From Vannielia litorea (GTDB lineage: Bacteria > Pseudomonadota > Alphaproteobacteria > Rhodobacterales > Rhodobacteraceae): a DNA stretch of 64,000 nucleotides. The stretch is from assembly GCF_019801175.1 (NCBI RefSeq), contig NZ_JAHVJR010000001.1, positions 2,666,001 to 2,730,000 of the forward strand, written 5' to 3'. The position numbers and the translations under genes were made by a program. The notes beneath the pieces are model-generated. The model searched no databases, was not told where the DNA came from, and saw only the letters and a list, made by a program, of their open reading frames with translations. Each line of letters starts with the position of its first letter. Positions within the stretch are counted from its first letter, which is position 1. Below, piece by piece: positions 36,844 through 44,063 of this stretch.

Positions 36844-37947
36844 TCAGCGTTTGTAGGTGGAAGGTTGGAAGGGCATGGGCGCGCAGGCAAGGGGCATGCG
36901 CTTGCCGCGCAGCTCTGCGGTGATCTGCGTGCCGGGTTTTGCCAGCTCGGTGGGCAGGTAGCCCATCGCGACGGGGCGCTGGAGGCTGGGGGCGAAGGCG
37001 CCGGAGGTGATGGCGCCTGCCGGCTCGGTGGCCTCTTCGGAGGCGAAGAGCTGGACTCCCTCGCGCATTGGGGCGCGGCCTTCAGGCAGGAGGCCGGTGC
37101 GGAGGCGCTCGGGGCCGGTCTCGAGCTGGGCCGCGATGATCTCGGCCCCCGGATAGCCGCCCGCGCGGGCACCGCCGGGGCGGCGGGCCTTGGAGAGCGC
37201 GAAGGTGAGCGCGGCCTCGGCGGGGGTAGTGCCCTCGTCGATGTCATGGCCGTGGAGCGGCAGCCCGGTTTCGAGCCGGAGCGAATCGCGCGCGCCGAGG
37301 CCGATGGGCTCGCAGGCCTCGTGGGCGAGCAGCTTGCGGGCGAAGGCCTCGGCCTGGGAGGCGGGCACGGAGACCTCGAAGCCATCCTCGCCGGTGTAGC
37401 CGGAGCGGGAGATCCAGAGATCGCCATAGGAGGTTTCGACCTCGGCCACATCCATGAAGCGGGCAGGCACGGCGCCGGTGGCGGCCTCCAGCACAGCCTC
37501 GGCGGCGGGGCCTTGCACGGCGAGAAGGGCGCGGTCTTCCAGCGGCTCGATCTCGAGCCCGGCGCGCCGCATGTGGGCGATGTCGGCCTCGGCGTTGGCG
37601 GCGTTGACCACCAGCAGCAGACGGTCGCCGTAGTTGGCCACCATCAGGTCATCGAGGATGCCGCCCGCGTCGTTGGTGAAGAGCGCATAGCGCTGGCGGC
37701 CGGGTTTGAGGCCGGCGATATCGACCGGCACGAGGGCCTCCAGCGCCTCGGCGGCCCCTGCCCCGCGCAGGATGACCTGCCCCATATGGCTCACGTCGAA
37801 CAGCCCGCAGGCGGCGCGAGTGTGGAGGTGCTCCTTCATCACGCCGGGGGCGAATTGCACCGGCATCTCCCAGCCGGCGAAGGGCACCATCTTGCCGCCC
37901 AACTCCTCGTTCAGCGCGTAGAGCGGTGTGCGTTTCAGATCCGTCAA
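36844..37947 (-). CDS. gcvT: Aminomethyltransferase, T protein
   Basis: A 367-residue tetrahydrofolate-dependent enzyme that releases ammonia and forms 5,10-methylene-THF. Typical segments are LKRTPLYALNEELGGKMVPF, GWEMPVQF, FDVSHMGQ and RSGYTGEDGFEV. The start is taken as TTG 37947, with AAGGGGG five bases ahead and the conserved LTDLKRTPLY directly after. The frame remains open upstream into the riboswitch and is rejected there. Confidence 0.94.
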   Translation of the reverse strand: MTDLKRTPLYALNEELGGKMVPFAGWEMPVQFAPGVMKEHLHTRAACGLFDVSHMGQVILRGAGAAEALEALVPVDIAGLKPGRQRYALFTNDAGGILDDLMVANYGDRLLLVVNAANAEADIAHMRRAGLEIEPLEDRALLAVQGPAAEAVLEAATGAVPARFMDVAEVETSYGDLWISRSGYTGEDGFEVSVPASQAEAFARKLLAHEACEPIGLGARDSLRLETGLPLHGHDIDEGTTPAEAALTFALSKARRPGGARAGGYPGAEIIAAQLETGPERLRTGLLPEGRAPMREGVQLFASEEATEPAGAITSGAFAPSLQRPVAMGYLPTELAKPGTQITAELRGKRMPLACAPMPFQPSTYKR

Positions 37948-37999
37948 TGTTGCCCCCTTCAAGACACAGCCCGGCACGGCGCCCGCCGTGCGTTTCGGT

Positions 38000-38156
38000 G
38001 CCCCCTCTGTCCTTTCGCCTGAGATCGCTATCCCTTCGGCGGGCCTTGCGGCCACTCTCCAGAGTCCTTTTCTCCGTCCGGTCCTTGGGCCTGAGAGTTT
38101 ACCGGGGCGGTTGCTCCTTCGGCACCGGCGCGAGGCCGGATTCTCCTCGGACGGGG
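38000..38156 (-). promoter_or_regulatory. Tandem glycine riboswitch (two aptamers)
   Basis: The minus strand carries two consecutive glycine aptamers. The first has GCCGAAGGAGCAACC and AAACTCTCAGG; the second has GACTCTGGAGAGTGG, GCCGAAGGGATAG, ATCTCAGGCGAAAGG and the closing GACAGAGG. It lies between a predicted promoter and gcvT. Glycine binding is expected to switch gcvTHP on, as known for this class. The two-aptamer form with a short linker is the classical arrangement. Confidence 0.95.
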
Positions 38157-38164
38157 TGGTGCAT

Positions 38165-38192
38165 GGTTAGCGCGGCGCGGGCGGCTGGACAA
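38165..38192 (-). promoter_or_regulatory. Putative gcv operon promoter
   Basis: On the minus strand, TTGTCC and CTAACC are 16 bases apart, so transcription would start near 38158, exactly at the first base of the glycine riboswitch. The position is the best support. Confidence 0.5.
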
Positions 38193-38221
38193 GATGGCTT
38201 GAGACCGACAGGTTGCGCAGC

Positions 38222-38794
38222 ATGAGCGACGCCTATTTTTTCGGCTATGGAAGCCTTGTGAACCGCGCCACGCATATTCATGCGCCGTCTTTTCCCGCAC
38301 GGCTGCGGGGTTGGCGGCGGGTCTGGAAGAGCACGGTGCTGCGGGATGTGGCCTTTTTGAGCGCGGAGCCGTGGGACGGCTCGGTGCTGGAGGGGTTGGT
38401 GGCCCATGTGCCGGGCGGCGACTGGGCGGCGCTGGATGTGCGCGAGCGGGCCTATGGGCGGCACGAGGTATCGGCGCATTGCGAGCATGAGGCCGGGGAG
38501 GTCAGGGTGGAGGTGTATGCCGTTGCGCCCGAGCATATGGCGGCGGATGCGGCCCACCCGGTGCTGCTGAGCTACGTCGATACGGTGGTGCAGGGCTTTG
38601 CCGATGTGTTCGGCGAAGCGGGGGCGCTGCGGTTCTTCGAGACGACGGCGGGCTGGCCGCCGGTGGTGGTGGATGACCGGGCCGCGCCGATCTACCCGCG
38701 GGCAACCGAGGTGAGCGCGCAGGAGCGCGACTTTGTGGATGCGGGGCTGCGGCGGTTGGGCGTGGAGAAGGTCGCGGCCCCCGTCAGGGCGTGA
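38222..38794 (+). CDS. Gamma-glutamylcyclotransferase-fold protein
   Basis: A 190-residue protein with the GGCT-fold signature FFGYGSLVN at the N-terminus and the core RLRGWRRVWKS. The family includes enzymes that split gamma-glutamyl peptides to 5-oxoproline. The catalytic Glu region may be in GSVLEGLVAHV. Substrate unknown. It is divergent from the gcv promoter. Its end overlaps the convergent next gene by 11 bases. Confidence 0.8.
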   Translation: MSDAYFFGYGSLVNRATHIHAPSFPARLRGWRRVWKSTVLRDVAFLSAEPWDGSVLEGLVAHVPGGDWAALDVRERAYGRHEVSAHCEHEAGEVRVEVYAVAPEHMAADAAHPVLLSYVDTVVQGFADVFGEAGALRFFETTAGWPPVVVDDRAAPIYPRATEVSAQERDFVDAGLRRLGVEKVAAPVRA

Positions 38795-39227
38795 CGACGC
38801 CGTTCTCTTCGCCATCCCAGTAGTGGATGTGCTCGGCGTCGACCCGGATGAGCAGCAGGCCGGGCGTGTCGATACCGTCTTTGAACCAGTATTCGAGGTC
38901 GGGCACCCAGTGTTCTTGCAGCGCGGCGCGGTCACTGGTGAGCGTGGCGCGGCCTTGGACGTGGACCATCGCGCCCGGCTTGCCGACCAGACCGAGCACA
39001 CCGCCAGAGCCCTGAAAGGCGAGGCCGACGCGGGGATCGGCGCGGATGTGGCGGGTCTTGCGGGTATCGTCGAGGCTGTAGAACCAGCTCTCGCCGCGAT
39101 ACTCCACGTCACCGTTCGAGCTCATCGGACGGGCGGCGATGCGGCCGTCTTCGGCCAGGGTTTCCATCATGCAGAAATCGATTTTCGCCATCAGCTCGGC
39201 GACTTCGGGCAGGGTCTTGGTGGCCAT
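38784..39227 (-). CDS. Pyridoxamine-phosphate-oxidase-fold stress protein
   Basis: A 147-residue split-barrel protein similar to general stress protein 26 (MATKTLPEVAELMAKIDFCMM, RPMSSNGDVEYRGESWFYS, HVQGRATLTSDRAALQEHW). Family members bind flavin, and the physiological reaction is unknown. The frame is open upstream to 39386 but ATG 39227 starts the family; two overlapping stops with the plus-strand neighbour show dense packing. Confidence 0.85.
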   Translation of the reverse strand: MATKTLPEVAELMAKIDFCMMETLAEDGRIAARPMSSNGDVEYRGESWFYSLDDTRKTRHIRADPRVGLAFQGSGGVLGLVGKPGAMVHVQGRATLTSDRAALQEHWVPDLEYWFKDGIDTPGLLLIRVDAEHIHYWDGEENGVVTP

Positions 39228-39319
39228 GTCGAGGTTCCTCGGGGCGCGGGATGCGCCGGTTGAGGGAGGAACGCGCGACGGGGGCGAAGGTTGCCATGAG
39301 GAACGGCGCGCGCCTTGCA

Positions 39320-39350
39320 GCGCCGGCCCGCGGGGTGGCGCCCGCAACGG
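39320..39350. repeat. 31-bp intergenic repeat, copy 1
   Basis: In the reverse orientation this 31-bp stretch matches 56541-56571 at 28 of 31 positions. Its core GCGCCACCCCGCGGG is palindromic (GCGCC...GGCGC). Both copies lie in non-coding gaps. Confidence 0.6.
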
Positions 39351-39483
39351 CTGTGCGTGGCACTTAATCGTGCCGTGGTAGCTCAAGTTTCGTGGTCAGC
39401 CCCAACCTCACCAAAGCGCCGCCCCGGGGGGCGGGTCGGCGCTGCACGGCGCCTTCGGCTTGATTCCGTGCAGGCTTCTTTGA

Positions 39484-40803
39484 TCAGCCCGGCTTGCGGG
39501 CCAGCAGCGGCATCACGTCGGCCATCTCGGGGCCGCGCTCGCGGCCCGTCACCGCCTTGCGGAGCGGCATGAAGAGGCCCTTGCCCTTGCGGCCGGTGGC
39601 CTCTTTCACGGCAGAAGTCCACTCGCTCCATGTGGTGTCGGTGTAGGGCGGCTCGCCGAGCATGGCGAAAGCCTCGCGCACGAAATCGGCGTCTTCCTCG
39701 GCGACCAGCGGGGTCGCGCCCTCGGAGAAGAGCTTCCACCAGTCCTGAAGATCGGCCTTCACGGTGATGTTCTCGCGGGCCACGGCCCAGAAGCGCTCGG
39801 CCTGATCGGCGGGCACGCCCAGCGCCTCGATCTCACCCGCCACGGCAGAGAGCGGCTGGGCGGCGAGGTGGCGGTGGGTGAGCGGGAAGAGATCTTCCAC
39901 GTCGAACTTGGTGGGGGCGGAGCCGAACTTGGTGAGGTCGAAGCCTTCGATCAGCTCGTCATGGGTGGCGCGCAGCTCGACCGGGTCGGCGGAGCCGAGA
40001 CGGGCCATGAGCGACAGCAGCGCCATCGGCTCGACGCCGCGCTCGCGAAGATCGCGCAGGGCCAGCGTGCCGAGCCGCTTGGAGAGCGCCTCGCCCTGCG
40101 GGCCGGTGAGCAGCGAGTGGTGCGCGAACGATGGCACGGTGCCGCCGAGCGCCTCGATGATCTGGATCTGGGTCGCAGTGTTGGTGACGTGGTCGGAACC
40201 GCGCACCACGTTGGTGATGCCCATCTCGGTGTCGTCGACCACGGAAGCCAGCGTGTAGAGCACCTGCCCGTCGCCGCGGATCAAGACCGGGTCGGAGACG
40301 GAGGCGGCGTCGATGGAAATGTCGCCTAGGATGCCGTCATTCCACTCGATGCGCGCGTGGTCGAGCTTGAAGCGCCAGTGGCCGGTGCGGCCTTCGTCAC
40401 GGTAGGACTGCTTTTGCGCCTCGGTCAGCTCCAGCGCGGCGCGGTCATAGACCGGCGGCTTGCCCATGTTGAGCTGCTTCTTGCGCTTGAGGTCCAACTC
40501 GGTGGGGGTCTCGAAGCACTCGTAGAAGCGACCGATCTCGCGGAGCTTGTCGGCGGCGGCTTCGTAGCGGTCCAGCCGGGAGGATTGGGTTTCGACCCGG
40601 TCCCACGTGAGGCCCAGCCACTCGAGATCTTGCTGGATGGCGTCGGCGAACTCGGGCTTGGAGCGCTCCGGGTCGGTATCATCCAGACGGAGGATGAAGG
40701 TGCCGCCGGACTTGCGGGCGATCAGCCAGTTGAACAGCGCGGTGCGCAGGTTGCCGACATGCAGGTAGCCGGTGGGGGACGGGGCAAAACGGGTGGTGGT
40801 CAT
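39484..40803 (-). CDS. gltX: Glutamyl-tRNA synthetase, SKR-type paralogue
   Basis: A 439-residue class I synthetase with PSPTGYLHVGNLRTALFN (the HIGH position reads HVGN) and EALSKRLG in place of the usual KMSKR. This SKR-type belongs to the second GluRS group common in alphaproteobacteria; the other paralogue is not in the window. Whether it prefers tRNA-Glu or tRNA-Gln cannot be told by eye. The downstream gap to 39228 holds a short repeat but no gene. Confidence 0.93.
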   Translation of the reverse strand: MTTTRFAPSPTGYLHVGNLRTALFNWLIARKSGGTFILRLDDTDPERSKPEFADAIQQDLEWLGLTWDRVETQSSRLDRYEAAADKLREIGRFYECFETPTELDLKRKKQLNMGKPPVYDRAALELTEAQKQSYRDEGRTGHWRFKLDHARIEWNDGILGDISIDAASVSDPVLIRGDGQVLYTLASVVDDTEMGITNVVRGSDHVTNTATQIQIIEALGGTVPSFAHHSLLTGPQGEALSKRLGTLALRDLRERGVEPMALLSLMARLGSADPVELRATHDELIEGFDLTKFGSAPTKFDVEDLFPLTHRHLAAQPLSAVAGEIEALGVPADQAERFWAVARENITVKADLQDWWKLFSEGATPLVAEEDADFVREAFAMLGEPPYTDTTWSEWTSAVKEATGRKGKGLFMPLRKAVTGRERGPEMADVMPLLARKPG

Positions 40804-40877
40804 GGGATATCCTCGGGCGTCAGGGCCGCGATTTACACGGGGCGCGGGCGCGGGGCAAGTTCAGCGGCGGCGCGGCG

Positions 40878-41300
40878 TCAGGCGGAGACGGGCCAGCGGG
40901 TGGCGAGATCGTCCAGCCCGGCGCGGATCAGCTCGGCCAGAACAGCCTCGTCGATCTTGCCGAGGCGGCCAAGGTAGAGGCAGGACTTGCCGATCTTGTG
41001 CGGCCCGAGGCGGGCGAGGATGTGCGAAAAGTCAGTGTAGCCCGGCATGATGTAGACGACCATGTTGGCCTTGCGGGGCGAGAAGCCGGTGGCGAGCCAG
41101 TCGCCAGTGCGGCCCGAGGCGTAGGTGTAGTGATACTGGCCGAAGCCCACGATGGTCGGCCCCCACATGCGCGGGGCGTAGCCGGTGGTCTGAGCGAAGA
41201 GATCGAGCAGACGCAGGGCATCCTCGCGGCGACCGGGGTGGGCGACGGTGTCGCAGAAGGCGCGCGGGTCGGTCTCGGTGGGTTGGGTGGCATTGGCCAT
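40878..41300 (-). CDS. DUF1801-family protein
   Basis: A 140-residue protein matching DUF1801 (MWGPTIVGFGQYHYTYASGR, ATGFSPRKANMVVYIMPGYTDF, SCLYLGRLGKIDEAVLAELI), related to small YdhG-like proteins of unknown function. There is no signal peptide. It is followed by gltX on the same strand, 74 bases away. Confidence 0.82.
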   Translation of the reverse strand: MANATQPTETDPRAFCDTVAHPGRREDALRLLDLFAQTTGYAPRMWGPTIVGFGQYHYTYASGRTGDWLATGFSPRKANMVVYIMPGYTDFSHILARLGPHKIGKSCLYLGRLGKIDEAVLAELIRAGLDDLATRWPVSA

Positions 41301-41617
41301 GAGTAGAGGATGGCGGAGGGGGGCGTGCTGCGTCAACGGGGGGCTTGGCTTGTGGCAGCGGTGGTGGGCTGCACCTGCTCTGCGGGCGCACGCAGGCCCC
41401 GCTGCGCGGGGGCCTTTTGTAGGGTGGGTTCTGCCGACCGTTAGGGGCCCGTGCCTTGGGGAGCGCGTGATGCGGTGTGCACGGCGGTGGGTTTCACCCA
41501 CCCTACTTGAGGGGGCGCGGGAGGAGGGAAACCCCGCGCCGCTGCGGCTCGAATGGACCTCGGGGGAAAGGTGCGAACCGTTGCAGCCTGTCTAGGCGCG
41601 GAGCGTAAAGATTTGGT
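41301..41617. other. Intergenic stretch with a palindromic repeat
   Basis: A 317-base gap between two minus-strand genes. I find no gene with a ribosome-binding site; the open frame on the plus strand (41248-41595) is not credible. The stretch contains the paired motif reported separately at 41419-41506. Confidence 0.6.
41419..41506. repeat. REP-like element with GTAGGGTGGG/CCCACCCTAC ends
   Basis: GTAGGGTGGGTT at 41419-41430 is mirrored by CACCCACCCTAC at 41495-41506, and a small hairpin GGTGGGTTTCACCC sits at the right end. The end motif recalls the widespread GTAGGGTGGGTT-type intergenic repeats of proteobacteria. Only one copy is in the window. Confidence 0.55.
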
Positions 41618-41998
41618 TCACGCGTAAGAGATCACCTCATATTCCACCCCGTCCCAATCCTCGAAGTAGAACCGGCGGCCCGGCTCGTAGTCAGCGTGGG
41701 AGCGGGGTTTGAGGCCGTAGTCCTTGACCCGCTGTTCCACCGCGTCGAGATCGTCGACGACCACGCCGACATGGTTGAGCCCGCCGGTCACATGATAGGT
41801 GGATTGCTTGGCCGCCTCCTGATCGTGGTGGCGGTAGAGCGCGAGGTAGCTCTCGGCTCCGCCGACATGGGCGGTTTCGCCGCCGTAGATCGAGGCGCCG
41901 CGCCAGCGGAGCTTCCAGTCGAAGAGATCATCGAGCAGCGCAATGGCGCGGTCGAGATCTGAAACGGTGACGTTGACGTGTTCGAGTTGGGCGGACAT
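41618..41998 (-). CDS. Glyoxalase/VOC-family protein, likely SoxR target
   Basis: A 126-residue vicinal-oxygen-chelate protein (LEHVNVTVSDLDRAIALLDDL, THVTGG-like segment YHVTGGLNHVGVVVDDLD, RRFYFEDWDGVEYEVISY). The His and Glu positions of the metal site are plausible (EHVNV, EYEVI). A SoxR box lies between it and soxR, placed between -35 and -10 elements 19 bases apart that read towards this gene. AAGGAG is nine bases before the ATG. Detoxification of a redox-cycling compound is a reasonable guess. Confidence 0.85.
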   Translation of the reverse strand: MSAQLEHVNVTVSDLDRAIALLDDLFDWKLRWRGASIYGGETAHVGGAESYLALYRHHDQEAAKQSTYHVTGGLNHVGVVVDDLDAVEQRVKDYGLKPRSHADYEPGRRFYFEDWDGVEYEVISYA

Positions 41999-42037
41999 TG
42001 GCGAATCTCCTTGAGCTGCGATGGCACCTGTGTAATT

Positions 42038-42055
42038 GCTAAAGCTAACTTTAGC
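42038..42055. promoter_or_regulatory. SoxR box between VOC gene and soxR
   Basis: An 18-bp palindrome, GCTAAAG-CTAA-CTTTAGC, with the 7-4-7 plan of SoxR operators. On the minus strand it lies between TTGAGC and TACACA spaced 19 bases, the overlong spacer typical of MerR-family promoters. SoxR would twist this DNA to activate the VOC gene when its iron-sulfur cluster is oxidised. Confidence 0.85.
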
Positions 42056-42071
42056 TCAAGGGTTTTCTGAT

Positions 42072-42566
42072 ATGGCCGATCGCAGCGCGAAACTCAGGGC
42101 GAATGATGTGCTCTCCATCGGGCAATTCGCCGAGCGGGCCGGGCTGGCGGTGAGTGCGCTGCGCTACTACGAGGCGGAGGGGCTGATCGCGCCGATGCGG
42201 GCGCCCTCGGGCCAGAGACGGTTTCGGCGAGCCGACATCAGGCGGGTCAGCTTTATCCGCATTGCACAGCAGTTCGGTTACACCCTGCCCCAGATCAAGG
42301 CGCTGATGGCCGGGCTGCCGGAGGGGCGAACTCCCACAGCGAAGGATTGGCGGGAGATCTCGGAGCAGTTCCGCGACACGCTCGACCAGCGCATCCAGAC
42401 CCTGAAGAAGATGCGCGACGATCTCGACGGCTGCATCGGTTGCGGCTGTCTCAGCCTCGAAAAATGCAGGCTTTACAACAAGGAAGACAAGGCGGCGACG
42501 CGGGGCGCGGGGCCGCGCTACCTGATGGGCGACCGCTCGGACGAGATCCGCGAGGCGGGCGAGTGA
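42072..42566 (+). CDS. soxR: Redox-sensitive activator SoxR
   Basis: A 164-residue MerR-family regulator: winged helix (LSIGQFAERAGLAVSALRYYE, QRRFRRADIRRV), dimer helix (QRIQTLKKMRDDL), and the [2Fe-2S] ligand set Cys121, 124, 126, 132 in CIGCGCLSLEKC. It senses redox-cycling drugs by cluster oxidation. The matching box lies just upstream and probably serves the divergent VOC gene. ATG 42072 begins the fold. No soxS is present, as in most non-enteric bacteria. Confidence 0.95.
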   Translation: MADRSAKLRANDVLSIGQFAERAGLAVSALRYYEAEGLIAPMRAPSGQRRFRRADIRRVSFIRIAQQFGYTLPQIKALMAGLPEGRTPTAKDWREISEQFRDTLDQRIQTLKKMRDDLDGCIGCGCLSLEKCRLYNKEDKAATRGAGPRYLMGDRSDEIREAGE

Positions 42567-42683
42567 CAATCGTGCTCGCACGATAATTGCGACATAAGTG
42601 TCATTTGCGGAATTATCTTTCTTCGACATATTGCCGCAATGCAGCGGTGGCGCTATACCCGCCCCATGACGGAGGAGACCGAG

Positions 42684-43127
42684 ATGCTCGACAACATGCC
42701 CCGCGGGACGATCTGCATCGAAGATATCGAGATCGGCATGATCCGCAGCCTGCGCAAGCAGGTGACCGACCGGGATATCGAGATGTTCGCCGAGGTCTCC
42801 ACCGACCGGAACCCGGTGCATCTGGATGACGCCTATGCGCAGGACACCATCTTCGAGGGGCGCATTGCCCACGGGATGCTGACTGCCGGGCTGATCTCTG
42901 CGGTAATCGGAGAGCAGCTGCCCGGCCACGGCACGGTTTACCTTGGGCAGACGCTCAAGTTCATGGCCCCGGTGCGGCCCGGTGACATGGTGCTGGCCGA
43001 GGTGGAGGTGCTGGAGATTGACCACCGCAAGCGCCGGGTGCAGCTTGATACCCGCTGTCTGGTGGACGGGAAGGTTGTGCTGAAGGGCGAGGCTACGGTG
43101 CTGGCGCCTTCGGCGAAGTTCGACTGA
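42684..43127 (+). CDS. MaoC-like enoyl-CoA hydratase
   Basis: A 147-residue single hotdog domain (SLRKQVTDRDIEMFAEVSTD, NPVHLDDAYAQDTIFEGRIA, HGMLTAGLIS). The Asp/His pair in the NPVHLDDAYA and IAHGM segments is the R-specific hydratase motif. It could hydrate crotonyl-CoA or other enoyl-CoAs, supplying storage polymer or the ethylmalonyl-CoA route. ATG 42684 has GGAGGAG six bases upstream, while ATG 42666 has none. It is too short to be mesaconyl-CoA hydratase. Confidence 0.87.
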   Translation: MLDNMPRGTICIEDIEIGMIRSLRKQVTDRDIEMFAEVSTDRNPVHLDDAYAQDTIFEGRIAHGMLTAGLISAVIGEQLPGHGTVYLGQTLKFMAPVRPGDMVLAEVEVLEIDHRKRRVQLDTRCLVDGKVVLKGEATVLAPSAKFD

Positions 43128-43146
43128 GCGATAGTGTCCCCGGCCC

Positions 43147-43917
43147 TTAGCCGATGAGGCCCCGGCGGATCAGGTTGAGGCCGGCGATGAGCAGCACGGC
43201 GAGGGTGGCCTTGCGGAAGGTGGCCTGATCGATCCTGTCCTGGATCTGGAAGCCGATCCACATGCCCGCAAGCGCCGGCAGGAGCAGCAGGGCCGAGAAC
43301 CAGACGGTCTCGCTGTTCATCACGCCGCTCTTCAGGTGGCCCGCCAGCAGCATGATCGAGCCGAGACCATAGATAACCCCCTGCACCACGATCTGCCGGG
43401 CTTTGGGCGTTTCAATCGCCACGAGATAGAGCACCGTGGTTGGCCCCCAAGTGCCTGCCAGCCCGCCGAGCAGGCCGGAGAGGATGCCCGCCACCACAGA
43501 GGCCACCAGGCGGCGCGCCTCGGGAATCACAAGCTTCAACCCAAGCAGCTGGATTGCGCAGAGCAGGGTCACCGGGATGCCGAGGACCAGATACATCACC
43601 CCGGTCGAGATGACCGTGACAAGCTGGGCCGACAGCAGGATGAGGACGCAGACGATGAGGATATAGACTTTGTAATCGCGCAGCGCGGCCTTGGCCTCGG
43701 CCCAACCGCAGCGGGCGACCTGAAGCAGGTTGGTGAGCACGATGGGCAGGATGATGCCCGCGATGACCAGCTTTGGATCGAGCAGGATGCCCATGCCGGA
43801 GATCATGATCAGCGGCATGGCAAAGCCCACTGCCCCCTTCACCACGCCCGCCAGCAGGGTCACACCCAGCGCAAAGGCGATGAGGCCGGGGGTCAGAAGA
43901 TCGGGCAGAAAGCTCAT
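43147..43917 (-). CDS. TSUP (TauE/SafE) family permease
   Basis: A 256-residue membrane protein with about eight hydrophobic helices and the TSUP pattern (GVTLLAGVVKGAVGFAMPLIM, VAGILSGLLGGLAGTWGPTTV). The family exports sulfite, sulfoacetate and related anions, but the substrate here is unknown. It is convergent with the MaoC gene and divergent from mcd. Confidence 0.88.
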   Translation of the reverse strand: MSFLPDLLTPGLIAFALGVTLLAGVVKGAVGFAMPLIMISGMGILLDPKLVIAGIILPIVLTNLLQVARCGWAEAKAALRDYKVYILIVCVLILLSAQLVTVISTGVMYLVLGIPVTLLCAIQLLGLKLVIPEARRLVASVVAGILSGLLGGLAGTWGPTTVLYLVAIETPKARQIVVQGVIYGLGSIMLLAGHLKSGVMNSETVWFSALLLLPALAGMWIGFQIQDRIDQATFRKATLAVLLIAGLNLIRRGLIG

Positions 43918-44005
43918 ACTGCCTCATATCGCGCCGCTCCCGCTGCCGCAGCAGGAATCGACCGCGACATTTTTATGCACCAAAGTCTATTCTCGCGAAA
44001 TTAAG

Positions 44006-44034
44006 TTGCGCTGCACCTGCGAAGGGATTATGCC
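44006..44034 (+). promoter_or_regulatory. Putative mcd promoter
   Basis: TTGCGC and TATGCC are 17 bases apart, giving a start near 44041 and a leader of about 23 nt in front of GAGGA and ATG 44064. Confidence 0.4.
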
Positions 44035-44063
44035 GACCGGGCACGACAACGAGGACCGAATCC

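Noticed and set aside
41248..41595. A 115-codon plus-strand frame in the 41.3-41.6 kb gap.
   Set aside because: No ribosome-binding site, no recognisable sequence, and it overlaps the REP-like element and part of the DUF1801 gene.
42684..43127. MaoC gene as mesaconyl-CoA hydratase of the ethylmalonyl-CoA pathway.
   Set aside because: Mesaconyl-CoA hydratase has two fused hotdog domains and is about 340 residues; this protein has one domain of 147 residues.
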